Of a DNA stretch of 64,000 nucleotides, positions 46,337 to 57,924 are shown in pieces. Both the position numbers and the translations under genes were made by a program. The stretch lies in assembly GCA_023974075.1 (NCBI GenBank), contig JAMFTG010000653.1, positions 46,192-110,191 on the forward strand. Direction: 5' to 3'. The notes beneath the pieces are model-generated. The model worked only from the letters and a program-made list of their open reading frames with translations. It ran no database searches and was not told the DNA's origin. This DNA comes from Chaenocephalus aceratus (Eukaryota > Chordata > Actinopteri > Perciformes > Channichthyidae). Position 1 is the first letter of the stretch. Every line of letters begins with the position of its first letter.

Positions 46337-47309
46337 TACAGTAAGTATCCCATAAGAAATTGGTAGTACCATGGTACCTCAGATTTTACCATAGTGTACC
46401 AGTACGTACCATGGTATGTACAATGTACCAGGACTAACTGGTACTCCATAGAGTATTCAAATGGTACTACAGACATTAATTAGCATGGTATGTATCATGA
46501 TAATCACTCAAGTCCCATTGTATGCATTTTTATTATTTTTTTAAATGTGAATGCAAGTCTTATACCTCGTTTAGTATTTTGCTGGTTTTAGTTGGTTTCC
46601 CTTTAGGTAACATATCTTTTCATCTTCTTTTTCAACACATCTTCACACAAAATAGCCAAAGAATTACACTTTAGATAAAGATGTTCTCAATGTTGTTATT
46701 GAATGAGACAACGGAGTTCATACAGCGCTTCAATGTGGCGTTTTACTCACATATTAGACATATCAATACAGATGTACCAAAAAACAATAGCATAAATAAA
46801 AACACATTTAAATCATCATATATGGGCAGACAAATTGAGTCTCAACAGTTTGTGCTAGCCCTCAGCATTGAACACATGGCAGTATGCACATGCTCTGTTC
46901 TGTATCTCCACCAACAGACAACAGATTAAGTGTGAAGGACTCTTTTCAACCACCTACTTGTTCTACAAGTCATATCAGTTGTTTGTAGAGTTTGCTACCA
47001 AAGCAGATGTTTCTATTACTGAATTATTTGTTTTGAAATTCCTACTGTAGTCTCTGGTCGGGACTAAAATGTTTTTATACATGTACACAACGCTTATATT
47101 CAAGGATATTTCTCAGTTGCGTTACCAGCCAGTGCCACATGTTGTCTTTATCTAGTTGAGAAAAACAATTAAATGTCATACTGTTAACATGACCGGCTCT
47201 GTCCTAAATAAACGTATACCGCTATAATCCATCGTGTCCTAAAGAAGCACTATATTGTTACCACCAGAAATACTAAACTGTTTGCTAAGCAGAGGAGATA
47301 CACCATTAC

Positions 47310-48908
47310 ATCTTCACCTGCACTTTCATCTGAAGTGTGTGTGCCTCGGTCAGAGTTCTGTAATAGAAGAGCAGCAGAAGGCGTAGTTACTGTAAGCCAA
47401 ACACCAGCTTGTCTTTGTGGATCGTCCCCTCCGTCCTCTGATGACCCTCCAGCCTGAGAGACAGCAACAGGCTATACGATAAGATGGATCTTTATTGATG
47501 CCCGTAGGGAATGCAGGTGTTCGCATGCAGCAACTAAATATATTTAAATGGGAAGGTAGCAGTGCGGGTGAAAGTCGTGCATACAGTGAAAATAATGTTA
47601 ACTATAAATAACTCCTGATACATTTTGTTAAACCAACTTCTCAACTGTATTCTTATCATCATAGAAAACTGTTGTCTCTTACTGCTACCTGTCATGTAGT
47701 CATGGATTTTAACAGAATACATTTTTTTGCATAATAAGTAAAACAATCCTGCATGTTTATGTTGTACCATTTCATGTTGTTGATCTGTTCCTTCGTCGAA
47801 CAGCCATCTCTACTTCATCGTCACTCTGAGAGACAGAAAAGTTTAAATCAAATTAATTCAATAAAAAAAAGACAAGCATCATACAAAGAGCATTCAAGCA
47901 GGATACAAAGACAGTACATGACGGACGGACGATGACCTTGTGGCAATGCATTAAAAAAATATATCAGTGACCAAGCAGCAGAGTCATAGTTAAGTCCACC
48001 AGTGAGTCCAATGTCTTAAGTCTGTGGATCAGTCAATGCAAACACTACCATGTCATGATGTGGATCCTCCCGTCTGTCGTCTGATGTCCCGCCAGAATGG
48101 ATCAGTTAAAGCAAAAAGGCTACACAATAACTCCTGATAATATGATTTTAATGAATCTAACACAACCTCATCGTCACTGTAATACATATACTCTCACCCA
48201 CCATCCGATCTGCATTTGAAGCTTCATCACTGGATGAGTCAGAGTCTGTACGTTGATAAAATCACACAGCTGTTACAGACATGGATACACACATTGATTG
48301 TGAGCATTTTAATTTGGCATCTCAGCAAAAAGCTAGGGTTGGTTTATATATGTCTCTGCTTTTTTAGAGTCAATATTAATGTTTTATAACAATTTACATA
48401 TTGCCCTACTGCTATCAAAATAGGAATAATAGCAGTAGGCTATACACAAAGTGAATCTATACATGTACATCTAAAAAACGTTTCAAAATGTTGTATACTC
48501 TGCTATAATTCGTTGAATACAGTAATGTGAGACAAAAACCACCGAATGAAATACGTCTTATATTGGCAGTTCATCCCGTTCGTCCAATATGAAGAGAAAC
48601 CCCGTCCTGTCACAAGTTGTGCCTCCATGCGGGTCCTCCGGTACCGTGTTGTAGTCCTGGGAATATCTATACCTAAATCTGACAAATATCTTTTGTACAT
48701 TCTCAGGTTCTCTCTCTTTTTGTGAATGAGAATCAAAACTAAAGAACTTTTTCGAAGCACGGATTATTCTGCCGCGGAGGGTAGCTGGTGAGTGGTGACC
48801 TGCGCTTCCCGCTTCTCTAGCGTTGCTAGGATACAGACCGCCGCAGCACTGCAATCTCCGGTTTGTAATCACTTTGTTGCCACTACTTAGAGCTACTTTT
48901 GAACACAA
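47310..48908 (-). other. Series of short acidic exon-like pieces (minus)
   Basis: On the minus strand several short pieces follow CAG and end before GTG/GTA: SDSSSDEASNADRM (about 48248-48205), DRREDPHHDM (about 48090-48055), SDDEVEMAVRRRNRS (about 47832-47790), DGGDDPQRQAG (about 47450-47415) and DESAGEDVM (about 47330-47305). The second and fourth are similar in DNA (TCAG, GACGGRAGG, GATCCACA), as if exons had duplicated. An upstream open frame (48908-48558) faces away from the BEN gene, only 3 bp from its start codon, so a shared promoter is possible. No product is recognised and splicing is unproven. Confidence 0.3.
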
Positions 48909-49158
48909 AAATGTACGGGCTCTATGAATTTACCAATGATACCATCGAAGTTGGCCGGTTATATTTAATTGAGGGGGAGTACGATCCTGAATTGGACAAG
49001 GAGTATCTTGTCTGGTGACCCCACAATGGGAAAAAGACGGCTTGGACTGCGAAAGTGTTATCAACTGGCGGTAAGTTGGCATATTTAAATAGATCATACA
49101 TGTACAGTTTATAATTATTAACAGTTGTTAGGCCTATGTTTTATTTGTTAATATATAG

Positions 49159-49652
49159 CAGTGGCGGCTGGTCAATAGAGGTGCTATATGGAAAGTTTTA
49201 TATTTATAATAAGTACAATACTGTTTAGTATATCAAATCTAAACCGTTATATGTTTCATTACCCTCTCTCTCCTAGGAATCAAGCACCCCAGCGCAGCAG
49301 CAGCCAACCGCTGACCGTTGCTACCCGAAAAATATGGCAGCACATTTCAGCCAATCAGCGTCCTCAGATCTGTTAAATGAAAGGCGCTCTATAATCCGTT
49401 CTAAAGTTATTATTAAAAATAAAAAATAGTGTTTTCTATCTAAGAAAGTGTCGCCCATTGGAAACATTAATTAGTAAAAATATACTTATATTCTTCAGAA
49501 AGATTATATCAAAAAAGCAGGCCTCCATAGTTCATTATCCTTCAGGTATAGCTCTCAGTTTCAAAAAGGTTGCATACCCCTGGTATAAAATATGCCCCCA
49601 TCCCCCCATCTTCCACAGCCCCACCTAAAACATGTGTCACCAGCTGCCACTA
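49159..49652. mobile_element. hAT-type MITE in intron 1 of the BEN gene
   Basis: Ends CAGTGGCGGCTGGTCA and the inverse TGTCACCAGCTGCCACTA, flanked by ATATATAG (49151-49158) and ATATGTAG (49653-49660), an 8-bp duplication with one mismatch. The length is 494 bp with no ORF of note. Confidence 0.8.
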
Positions 49653-51952
49653 ATATGTAGTTTAAATCACCTGGCTACATGGGTATTATATGGTCATGCT
49701 ACACCCATGATACTTAGCTGATGATATATATATATATATATGGATTGTACACAGTAATAGACTGAATATCTTTGTTGCTTCCAATAGATGACAAAGGTGC
49801 ACTCCTCAAGATGAGGAACCGGCTGGTTGAAGGTAAAGAACCTTTGGAACAATCCGGGCCGATGGGAAAAGGCAAGAGGGCAAAGAAAAGGAGGCCTTTT
49901 CTGGAGGAGGACGACGACGTGGAACAGTCAGAGGTGAGTTATTCAAAATCGAAACACCACCACTTTATGAAGATACACACACAAAAACAAATATTTGTGT
50001 ATGTTGTCTGTTCTCAGGAGAGACCAAGCAAAACACCAAGGCCGGAGTCATCGTCATCCACAGATATTATCCAAAAATATAGGGATCTTCAGAAGGTATC
50101 TGTTTTATACTAAGTCCAAAGTGCAGGGAGCTAAATGTACCTAAACTGTGCAATACATACCTGGCTGCTAAATCCTCAAAACACGTATATTAAAAAAAAG
50201 TAAATTTATTTAGAACTAACTTTCCACCACTGGCTTTTAAACCTAACCTTCTTTTTTTCATGGTGTGCTTTTTGATAGGCCCAAGAGGTGAACGAAAAGA
50301 GTTACCAGAGGGCGTTGGAGGAAAGGCTTGCTGCCCTGGAGAGGGAGAATCATTCCCTCAGGAATGCTTTGAGCATCCTTGAAGGCATGTTGAGTTAACA
50401 GTAATATATGTTTTAGCCACAGGAGCAGCATGAAGCTGTTTTGCAATCTACAGAATGTTTGTCTCCCAGTCAGTTAGCTAGCTAGTCCACCACTTCAGTC
50501 TGGACTCAAATGTATCAACATTTAATTTGTTCATTTAATCGTTTCATTTGATAGGGACATTAATGAACCACTTAAGACAATAATGCTTCAAGTGTAAATA
50601 TGCCGGATTTTAGCTTTGAGCTAATTTCCATCCGTAGTCCCGGACATACAACATATAAGAACATAGCAAAAAATAGATACATGCCAAACACCAAACTGAG
50701 ATGGTAGTTCTACCCCCCGTCATGTGGCTGTAGACTTCTTATCTTGATTCAATGAGACATTGCTAATAATCACTGTATGTGTAGGTCTCCCTCGGATGAT
50801 TTCCTCCATGCAGCAGCTCACTGAGCAACACTCGTGGTATGTGTTGTTACTTGTTTACATCTGCTATGTCTTTAAATCAGCTTTGTGTTGTCATTTTTAA
50901 AATGTTGTTTATTTCATGAACACACTCAATTAAAGAGAGAAGAGGAAGGAAGATCTACGGCGCACACCTCAACTGCTGGACCAAGTGTGCAGGTACATGA
51001 TAGGTTGTTGTGTGATCGCATGAATTACAGCTGTTACATATTGTTATTAGTATTGGTTATAAATCAAGTAGATGATTATTGATTTAACTGATCACTACTT
51101 GATGGAAGTGCAATCATTACCTAAACATAATTGTTTAAACATCCAAATTAGAACTCATAACATTTAATTATCCTTCCCCATATTTATATTTATTTTTGCC
51201 ATGGCATTGTTTCTTGTTAACTATTTTAGTCCACGTTAAGGCGTTAAGGCCATGTTGCTCCGGCTTCTCATTCTGTGCCTGATGTTCTGTCTGTGTGTGT
51301 ACCTGTCTGTCTGTGTGTCTGTGTATCTTCTCTGTAGTTTCTTATTAGTAACAAAGATTGTGTGTTTTTTATTTTAAATATGCAGTCTTCCACAACACAT
51401 CTGCCTTCGGAGGATGGTGGGATTTCCACCGATGCTGTCTGTCTGGTAAGTTTCATATCGTCTAATAGGTATACTATCAAGTATGTTGATTTGGATGATT
51501 TTAATTGTTGTCTTAGAAACACAATAGTGCTATTTCAAATCATGTCCTGATAATATGATAGTGTGTTACTTATTTTATGTTCTTAGGATATTAAACAAGC
51601 CATAAAAGATCGGTGCAACAAGGCCACAGCAGCTAAGTACACCAACGACCCGATGCATGGTCTGAACACAACAGCGTGTATGGCTGCTCACAGCGCGACT
51701 GGGCTTGGGGCATCGAGCAGGGGAGACACGACCGTCCCGTCCTTCTGCTGAACTCACGAAGATCGTTTGTGCCATCATGACGCACATGGTGTTATTACAC
51801 ATATGCGCACTAAATGACTGCTATCGTGTCAGCAGCGGGACCTTAGCATATAGGATATATATATATACACAATATTGGACACAGACTATAAAGGACACAC
51901 AGTCTTATTCACTAATGAAAGTCACACATGTTTGTTTCCACTGTTTTATTGT

Positions 51953-52192
51953 GTGCCTGTCGCGATAAGCAATTAATTGACTTATCGTACGATAAATAAA
52001 AATGAACTCGATACATTTCCATTTACATGAGGATGTGACGAGCAGTTCTAAAGGATGCACTTGAATTATTATTATATCATTATGTCAGGGGTCTAAAATG
52101 GTCATACAACGGTGCCGACAATATTATCGTTTATCGCAATCATTTCCGGGAAAATGTATCCAACAAAATTAATTACCGTGAGAGGCCTACAC
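51953..52192. mobile_element. hAT-type MITE (CGCGATAAGC family)
   Basis: GCCTGTCGCGATAAGCAATT at the left and TTACCGTGAGAGGCCTA at the right are the diverged inverse ends of a well-known teleost/vertebrate hAT MITE type. The interior has GCCGACAATATTATCG and TTTATCGCAATCATTTC. No clear TSD remains. It lies in the last intron of the BEN gene. Confidence 0.65.
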
Positions 52193-52584
52193 ATGAAACA
52201 CACACACACACACACACACAAATCTACAGACTTACTCCAAACTGCCAAACATATTAACACACTCTCCTTCTCATGTACTCTTTGACTCTATTTTGGCCGA
52301 GTCGAACAATAAGCACCAGACTTTTACTTTTTATCATTTCTACTGGATCTTAGATCTGCGCAACACGGGTCTGGGATTGACCTCCCGGCTCCCACTGCTC
52401 TGCTGACGTTGTTAAGAGTGGTGGGGGCGGGGAGGGAGCACAGACTGGACGGCTGGTGAACAGTTCAGGTGTTCAGAGCAGCGCTCCCTGTCGGAGCGGC
52501 AGAGCGTGATGTGAACTGAAAAATGTTTCTGTCGCAATATTATTTAAATAATTGTTGAGCTAGCTAACTAGCATTGTCACTATC
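52193..52584. other. Intron sequence of the BEN gene
   Basis: It contains a short (AC)n tract at about 52199-52222. Nothing else is recognised. Confidence 0.4.
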
Positions 52585-53830
52585 TGCTAACGTAAGTACT
52601 CAGATCTTGTGCTTGAGTAAAAGTAGAAGTACTCAGATCTTGTACTTGAGTAAGTAGAAGTACCAGAGTGTAGGAATACTCTGTCACAGTGAAAGTCCTG
52701 CATTCAAAATGTTCCTCAAGTGAAAGTAGAAAAGTATTCTCATCTAAATATAGTGAAAGACAGTAAAAGTAGTCGTTGTGCAGATTGGTCCATTTCAGAA
52801 TAATATATATATATGTTTTATAATGATTGATCATGAAAGTGTTCTCAGAGCTGGTGAAGGAGCAGCTAGTCTGAAGTACTTTGTAGACTGCAGGGTAGCT
52901 GGTGAAGGTGCAGCTAGTCTGAAGTACTTTGTAGACTGCAGGGTAGCTGGTGGAGGTGCAGCTAGTCTGAAGTACTTTGTAGACTGCAGGGTAGCTGGTG
53001 GAGGTGCAGCTAGTCTGAAGTACTTTGTAGACTGCAGGGTAGCTGGTGAAGGTGCAGCTAGTCTGAAGTACTTTGTAGACTGCAGGGTAGCTGGTGAAGG
53101 TGCAGCTAGTCTGAAGTACTTTGTAGACTGCAGGGTAGCTGGTGAAGGAGCAGCTAGTCTGAAGTACTTTGTAGACTGCAGGGTAGCTGGTGAAGGTGCA
53201 GCTAGTCTGAAGTACTTTGTAGACTGCAGGGTAGCTGGTGAAGGTGCAGCTAGTCTGAAGTACTTTGTAGACTGCAGGGTAGCTGGTGAAGGTGCAGCTA
53301 GTCTGAAGTACTTTGTAGACTGCAGGGTAGCTGGTGAAGGTGCAGCTAGTCTGAAGTACTTTGTAGACTGCAGGGTAGCTGGTGGAGGTGCAGCTAGTCT
53401 GAAGTACTTTGTAGACTGCAGGGTAGCTGGTGAAGGTGCAGCTAGTCTGAAGTACTTTGTAGACTGCAGGGTAGCTGGTGAAGGAGCAGCTAGTCTGAAG
53501 TACTTTGTAGACTGCAGGGTAGCTGGTGAAGGTGCAGCTAGTCTGAAGTACTTTGTAGACTGCAGGGTAGCTGGTGGATTTACTCCAGGTGGAACTAAAG
53601 TCTGATTCAACACTTGATTATATTTCACATCATTCATCCAGATCTGAGAAGTAACTAAAGGTATAAATACATGTAGTGGAGGAAAAGTACACCATGTACC
53701 TCTGAACTGTAGTGGAGAAGAAGTACACAGTAGCAAAACATTGAAATACTTGAGTAAAGTACAAGTATCTCAAAATTGTACCCAAGTATAGTACTTGAGT
53801 TTATGAATTGAGTTACTTTACACCAGTGGC
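52585..53830. mobile_element. AAGTACTT-type MITE carrying a minisatellite
   Basis: The left part has repeated GTACTTGAGTAA and AGTACTCAGATCTTGT. The right part has CTTGAGTAAAGTACAAGTAT and AGTACTTGAGTTTATGAATT. This is a very common teleost non-autonomous element, whose interior is here expanded by a 48-bp tandem repeat. Exact ends and TSD were not resolved. Confidence 0.7.
52850..53573. repeat. 48-bp minisatellite, 15 copies
   Basis: The unit starts GCTGGTGAAGGTGCAGCTAG and continues TCTGAAGTACTTTGTAGACT, GCAGGGTA. Variation is limited to GAAGG/GAGG and GGTGC/GGAGC. Because 48 is a multiple of three, long frames are open on both strands (275 codons plus, 301 codons minus). These are products of the repeat, not evidence of a gene. 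Confidence 0.97.
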
Positions 53831-54908
53831 TATACAGATAGAAAGACTACGCCTTGCACAGAGGCATGACAATAGATTTCCAAAATGCTCAACAGCCAGA
53901 ATGATAAACTGACTGCTACACAATTAAAATAAATGCTTTTATATATTTCTATTAGATGTGACTCTTTAGTGTTTGTTATTATACCTGCTGCTCTAGTTGC
54001 TCTGATTGCTAACATCCTCTCTTCCTCATTTTAAAGCCGATTTTCCGTGGGGTCGGGGGTCTCGGGTCCTCGTCACCTTTTCCATACCTGATGAGTTTGC
54101 ATCCCTGCTGTCTACCTGACTGTCAGTCTGTTTTTGTAATTTGTCTCTTCATCTGTTAATTCCCCTTTTCTTTATTTCTTTCTCTCTTCAGGTGAAGTTA
54201 AATCTGTCTTCAAAGAGAAGACCGAGGCGGAGATCAAGGGCTACATACGCCAGAAACTCTCCAATTCGGCAAAGATCCTCAAAAGGAAAACATTTAAAAA
54301 AATCTATTTGTTCGGCCACGTTAGGCCATTATGTTTGTTTGCATTCAATATTGTATGTTCTGTAATTTAAATTAAAAATGTTAATACATGTATTATTTGT
54401 ATTTGCCTCAGTCCATTATTTGTATTTGATATAGCCTACCATTGTACATTCTACAGTATCTACAGTTTGGTACAGGTGTGACACAAATACAAGAACATAT
54501 GTATTTACCATGGTACTTGTTATGGTGCCAGGGATAGTGGGATACCAAGCCCTCCAACAGCTATATGAAATGTTACCATAGTACCATGGTACAGGGTGCG
54601 AACTGGAGGGGAGCAGGGGGAGCTATAGCTCCCCTAGTGGTGACATGAGCTCCCCTGGGAACATGTTTTGTGAAATTTGGGGGGAGCTCTCTAAAATACT
54701 GATATGATGACCAAATAAATTCCATTTTGGGCATGTTTTTTTTTTCAAAGGTGTAAAATAAGTGAAATAAAATTATATTTAGAGTTTATGATTCATGAAA
54801 AAAGTGTCGCCTGCTTGCACGCTGCCCGCAGCTCCACCCACTACCCACTCACTCACAAGCTCGTTTAGTTGGCACTGCATGTTTACCAGGCATTGCTGCT
54901 GCTGCTGA

Positions 54909-55172
54909 CATGTCGAAAAGAAAAAAAACAACGTACCTTGGGCAATTTCTTTAAAAAGACGGCCAAACAACCCGATCAAGAAGACCAACCGAATGTAGCT
55001 GGTGGTAGCACATCGTACGTTGTGACTGCTGCTACAACAGAACCGAGAGAGGAGGGAGCTAACGTCAGTGCTAGTGCTAACTTGACAGCTAACGTTAACT
55101 TGGGGGCTGAAGAGACACAAGAAGACGAGCCGTTGTGTGTGTGGCGTCGCGTCTCTCCAGGCAGTGAGAGGG
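54909..55172 (+). pseudogene. hAT (ZMYM-like) transposase N-terminus
   Basis: The frame gives MSKRKKTTYLGQFL, then in the neighbouring frame RTLGNFFKKTAKQPDQEDQP and a Ser/Thr/Ala-rich linker. This is the usual start (basic residues, then L-x-x-F-F-K-K) of ZMYM-type hAT transposases. A one-base shift separates the start codon from the rest. The zinc-finger and catalytic parts are absent, so only the first exon is left. Confidence 0.6.
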
Positions 55173-55543
55173 TTGTGTTGTGCTATAGCTGTATTATTAA
55201 TATTAATATTGTTCATGGTTGGTGCCGCTGGCTGCTCTTATCGCGTGTGTTCGGCTCTGTGTGGCTACAGCCATAATAGGCTATAGCCCATGTGAAACAA
55301 TGTAGCCTGTTTTTGAGTCATTTTAAGTTGATTTAATTAAACAGTCAAACGTTACATTGGTGGTCCGTGGATTATTTATAATCAAGTTGATCGAAGTTTG
55401 CGTAGCCCATACATGCTCGGGAAATCTGTTGACATGAACATGATCCATCGGGACGTTTCATGTAAATGTGGACCTGTGGCACCACCCCGTGTGCAACAGG
55501 TTTTCTCTTTATAATAGGCCTATGTCTGTGCTGCTGCTATTAA
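55173..55543. other. Interior of the hAT element, no gene seen
   Basis: AT-rich sequence without recognisable transposase, between the N-terminal exon and the TTAA-type insertion. Confidence 0.4.
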
Positions 55544-56661
55544 AGGTGGGGTAGGTAAGTTTCAGAAAACCGGCTCGAGTGCAGTAAAATTTGAAAGTAC
55601 ACAGCCGAAAAGAATCCGCCCCTTCCTTTAGACTTACAGAGCACCTCCTCCAACACACATGAACGCGCACATGACTTAGGTTGGCTATATAGTTCAGGGG
55701 AATTGTAAACCATACAAAACAGATAATTACCTGTCCAAGAGAAAAAGAGCGACCACGGTGTCAGATTTCAACTCGGTGTGTATGGGGGTTATTCCCTATC
55801 TTTATTCAAGAGCGTGGTATTTAAATTTGAGAGCATACTTTATTGATTTCCTTCACTCAAACCCTGTCATCGCACCAAAGACAAACCAAAGAGTAACCGC
55901 CCTTACGGGACGCTGTAATAAGTAAAGCGAACGCACCCGCAAGGACACCTGGTCTACTATTGGTTGAGGGATTTTGACAGGATTGTTGCACAAAAGTTTC
56001 GAGCGCGAACAGAATAAATCTGAGAGCAGAACAAATCTGTAAGCAGCAGATTTCTGAGTGCAAGCGTAGAGTTTGAGCAGAAGCAGAGCAAATCTAAGTG
56101 CAAGCAGCACTATCTGAGTGCGAGGACAGGGTTTGAGGGAAATAAATACATAAAGTATGCTTTCAAATTTAAATACCACGCTCTTGAATAAAGATAGGGA
56201 ATAATAACCCCCATGTGTTCCATCAGTAGTCGCCATCGTTGAAAAGCAACTCCGACATTGACTCTGGTTTGAATTCTCCTGGTTTCCACTTTGTTTTGGT
56301 TCCTAATTTGCTCCGTTACATTATTTCTTTTATCACCAGTAGACGATGTTGAACCTGACTCTGCCATGGTGTAAGTGGCCGCCTGTTGCTGGCGAGTCAT
56401 TGAAGTACTGCTGCATTGCACGCCTAATGAGGGCACGAGATACATTTGTGCGTGCACGAGATGGAAGGCTGACAAACAGGGCCGGCTAGACGGATTGGTT
56501 GTACTTTTTACAGTATTACGGCTTCTACAGATGACATTTCTTTATGGATTTGTTGTCAAAGCACTTCAGATATTCATTGCTATCGGGATGTTAAGAGCAT
56601 TCCATGGAATATAACAAAAAGTGTATCTCGAGCCGGTTTCTGAAACTTACCTACCCCACCT
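55544..56661. mobile_element. TTAA-flanked element with 35-bp inverted ends
   Basis: The left end AGGTGGGGTAGGTAAGTTTC (continuing AGAAAACCGGCTCGAG) and the inverse right end (CTCGAGCCGGTTTCTGAAAC, TTACCTACCCCACCT) match except for one A. TTAA is present on both sides (55540-55543 and 56662-56665), which suggests a piggyBac-type target preference. It contains a nested foldback element (55782-56214). The family also occurs, degraded, at 20894 and 32138. Confidence 0.85.
55782..56214. mobile_element. Foldback element with about 85-bp arms
   Basis: The left arm starts ATGGGGGTTATTCCCTATCT and includes TTCAAGAGCGTGGTATTTAA, AGAGCATACTTTATTGATTT and CAAACCCTGTC. The right arm is its inverse with two small indels. 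GTGT is found on both sides (55778-55781 and 56215-56218), a possible 4-bp duplication. No coding capacity. Confidence 0.8.
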
Positions 56662-56895
56662 TTAATGCACGGATCAGCATTTACCCACCCCCGCAAAAAT
56701 AAATAAAAATCCCGGCTCCCCCGGAGACCGTGGTATAGTTCGCACACTGCCATGGTATATTTACCACGGTACATGTATCACAGTATTTTTTGACACATAG
56801 TACCATGGTATATTTTATAGTACCATGGTATTTGTTCCATAGCACATATAGTAATGTACCATGGTACATTACTATGGTAACATTTCTTATGGGAT

Positions 56896-57537
56896 CTAAA
56901 CTCAACGGGAGTTTATTTCTTTAAAACACGAAATAATATTGCTTTTATTTATTCCACTGTAGCACAGTCCTCTACTAGCGTTTCATTCCTGGATACTAGG
57001 TTGAGTTTTGGAGTGTGCTTAGCTTTTACAATAGGCCAACTAGCGGCCACGTCCCAGCTCGCCTCCGGCCTTCTGGTCAACGTCTTTAGCTGGATAGCAT
57101 TTATAGTTTATACAGCTACATGACATTAGCTGTGACCGGCACAGTTGGATCAGGTGCGTGCTAGAACATATGTTTAAATGCATGTATGTGCACATGTGTT
57201 GTACAGACAGTGTTCAACACAGCTGTAATAGTGGCTAATGCATCGGCGAGGGAGTGGAACAACAATGTGGAAGTGGAGTTTTTCCAGAGGAATTGACTGG
57301 CCACCCGATGTCCCACTCTGAATCAGAACACTTCATTGATCTCTGGGGGAATTGGGATTGTGACATTGTAGAATTTAAATATATAGGAGAAGATATAAGA
57401 AAAACAAGTGCATACTATAACAATATGCACAGTATACATGCATATGTAGCCAGAGTAATTATTATTGCATAGAGTATAACACAGATGTTACTGTTCTAAA
57501 TAATCCTAATCATGTTTTTATTTTTTACAGCTTAATA

Positions 57538-57539
<2 letters not shown>
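56896..57539. other. Flank of the large element, nothing recognised
   Basis: Short ORFs only (for example 57254-57472), with no family recognised. It lies immediately right of the candidate terminal repeat. Confidence 0.4.

Positions 57540-57572
<33 letters not shown>
57540..57572. repeat. (CA)n microsatellite
   Basis: About 16 uninterrupted CA units. Confidence 0.95.
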
Positions 57573-57574
<2 letters not shown>

Positions 57575-57924
57575 ACACAAAACCAACTTAAGAGCCACTC
57601 TTTCTCTCACTTTCTCTGTTAATCACTCTCCTGTCTTTCTCTCACTCTTCATGTTGTGTATTGTTTGTATTATTTGTATGCCATGTCCCTGAAGTGAGGG
57701 TCTTTGAGGGTCTCAACGAGGCCACGGTGCACACGGCATCATTGATTAGCGAGGGCTCATCTCCTTGAGGCTTTTCATGATGAGCAAATACCCAAGTCTG
57801 TAATGTAAAGGGACAGTTAGTCCTTTTTATGCAACCGTTAAATAATTGCTCAAATATAAGTGCTGCTGTCTTATGTTGTATTACAACTTTGTTGTTGATC
57901 TCAACCTCTAAAACATATAGGCTG

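Larger units (their letters stand above)
48911..54369 (+). pseudogene. BEN-domain gene, nine exons, lightly damaged
   Basis: Probable chromatin- or DNA-binding protein. Exons by splice sites and frame: 48911-49070 (MYGLYEFTNDTIEVGRLY), 49788-49933 (GKGKRAKKRRPFLEEDDD, basic then acidic), 50018-50095, 50279-50384 (coiled-coil-like ERLAALERENHSLRNALS), 50785-50836 (MISSMQQLTEQHS), about 50935-50993, 51386-51445 (Ser/Thr-rich), 51587-about 51793 and 54192-54369. Phases agree between exons 1-5. Exon 8 (DIKQAIKDRCNKATAAKY, then shifted AELTKIVCAIMTHM) and exon 9 (KEKTEAEIKGYIRQKLSNSA) fit the two halves of a BEN domain. Lesions: TGA in exon 1 (LVW-stop-PHNG), an indel or deletion within exon 8, and a GC donor in exon 4. 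It lies inside the large TIR element. Confidence 0.62.
54592..56749 (+). mobile_element. hAT element with CCATGGTA TSD
   Basis: Ends CAGGGTGCGAACTGGAGGGG and the inverse TATAGTTCGCACACTG, flanked by perfect CCATGGTA octamers (54584-54591 and 56750-56757). The left subterminal part has the palindromic GGGGGAGCTATAGCTCCCC. It carries the N-terminal exon of a ZMYM/TTF-type hAT transposase and has itself been hit by a TTAA-type element (55544-56661). Confidence 0.9.
46337..56895. mobile_element. Large candidate DNA transposon with BEN gene
   Basis: The left end has TATCCCATAAGAAATTGGTA and the right end its inverse, TACTATGGTAACATTTCTTATGGGAT. Inside both ends lie repeated ACCATGGTAC / ACCATGGTAT palindromes (46370-46500, 54500-54591, 56750-56880). 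The right subterminal block is split by a hAT insertion with a CCATGGTA duplication. Without that, the element is about 8.4 kb. It encloses a BEN-domain gene (+) and short acidic exon-like pieces (-). No transposase core was recognised and no flanking TSD is clear, so its superfamily and mobility are unproven. Confidence 0.5.

Noticed and set aside
51953..52192. 8-bp duplication around the CGCGATAAGC MITE
   Set aside because: Left TTATTGTG and right CACATGAA do not match. The element ends are probably eroded.
52778..53736. 275- and 301-codon repeat ORFs as a novel repeat protein
   Set aside because: Both strands are open because the unit is 48 bp. The array lies within a MITE in an intron.
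46337..56895. Target-site duplication of the large BEN element
   Set aside because: Flanks (AGTAAGTA left, TCTAAACT right) share no convincing direct repeat, so no TSD is claimed.
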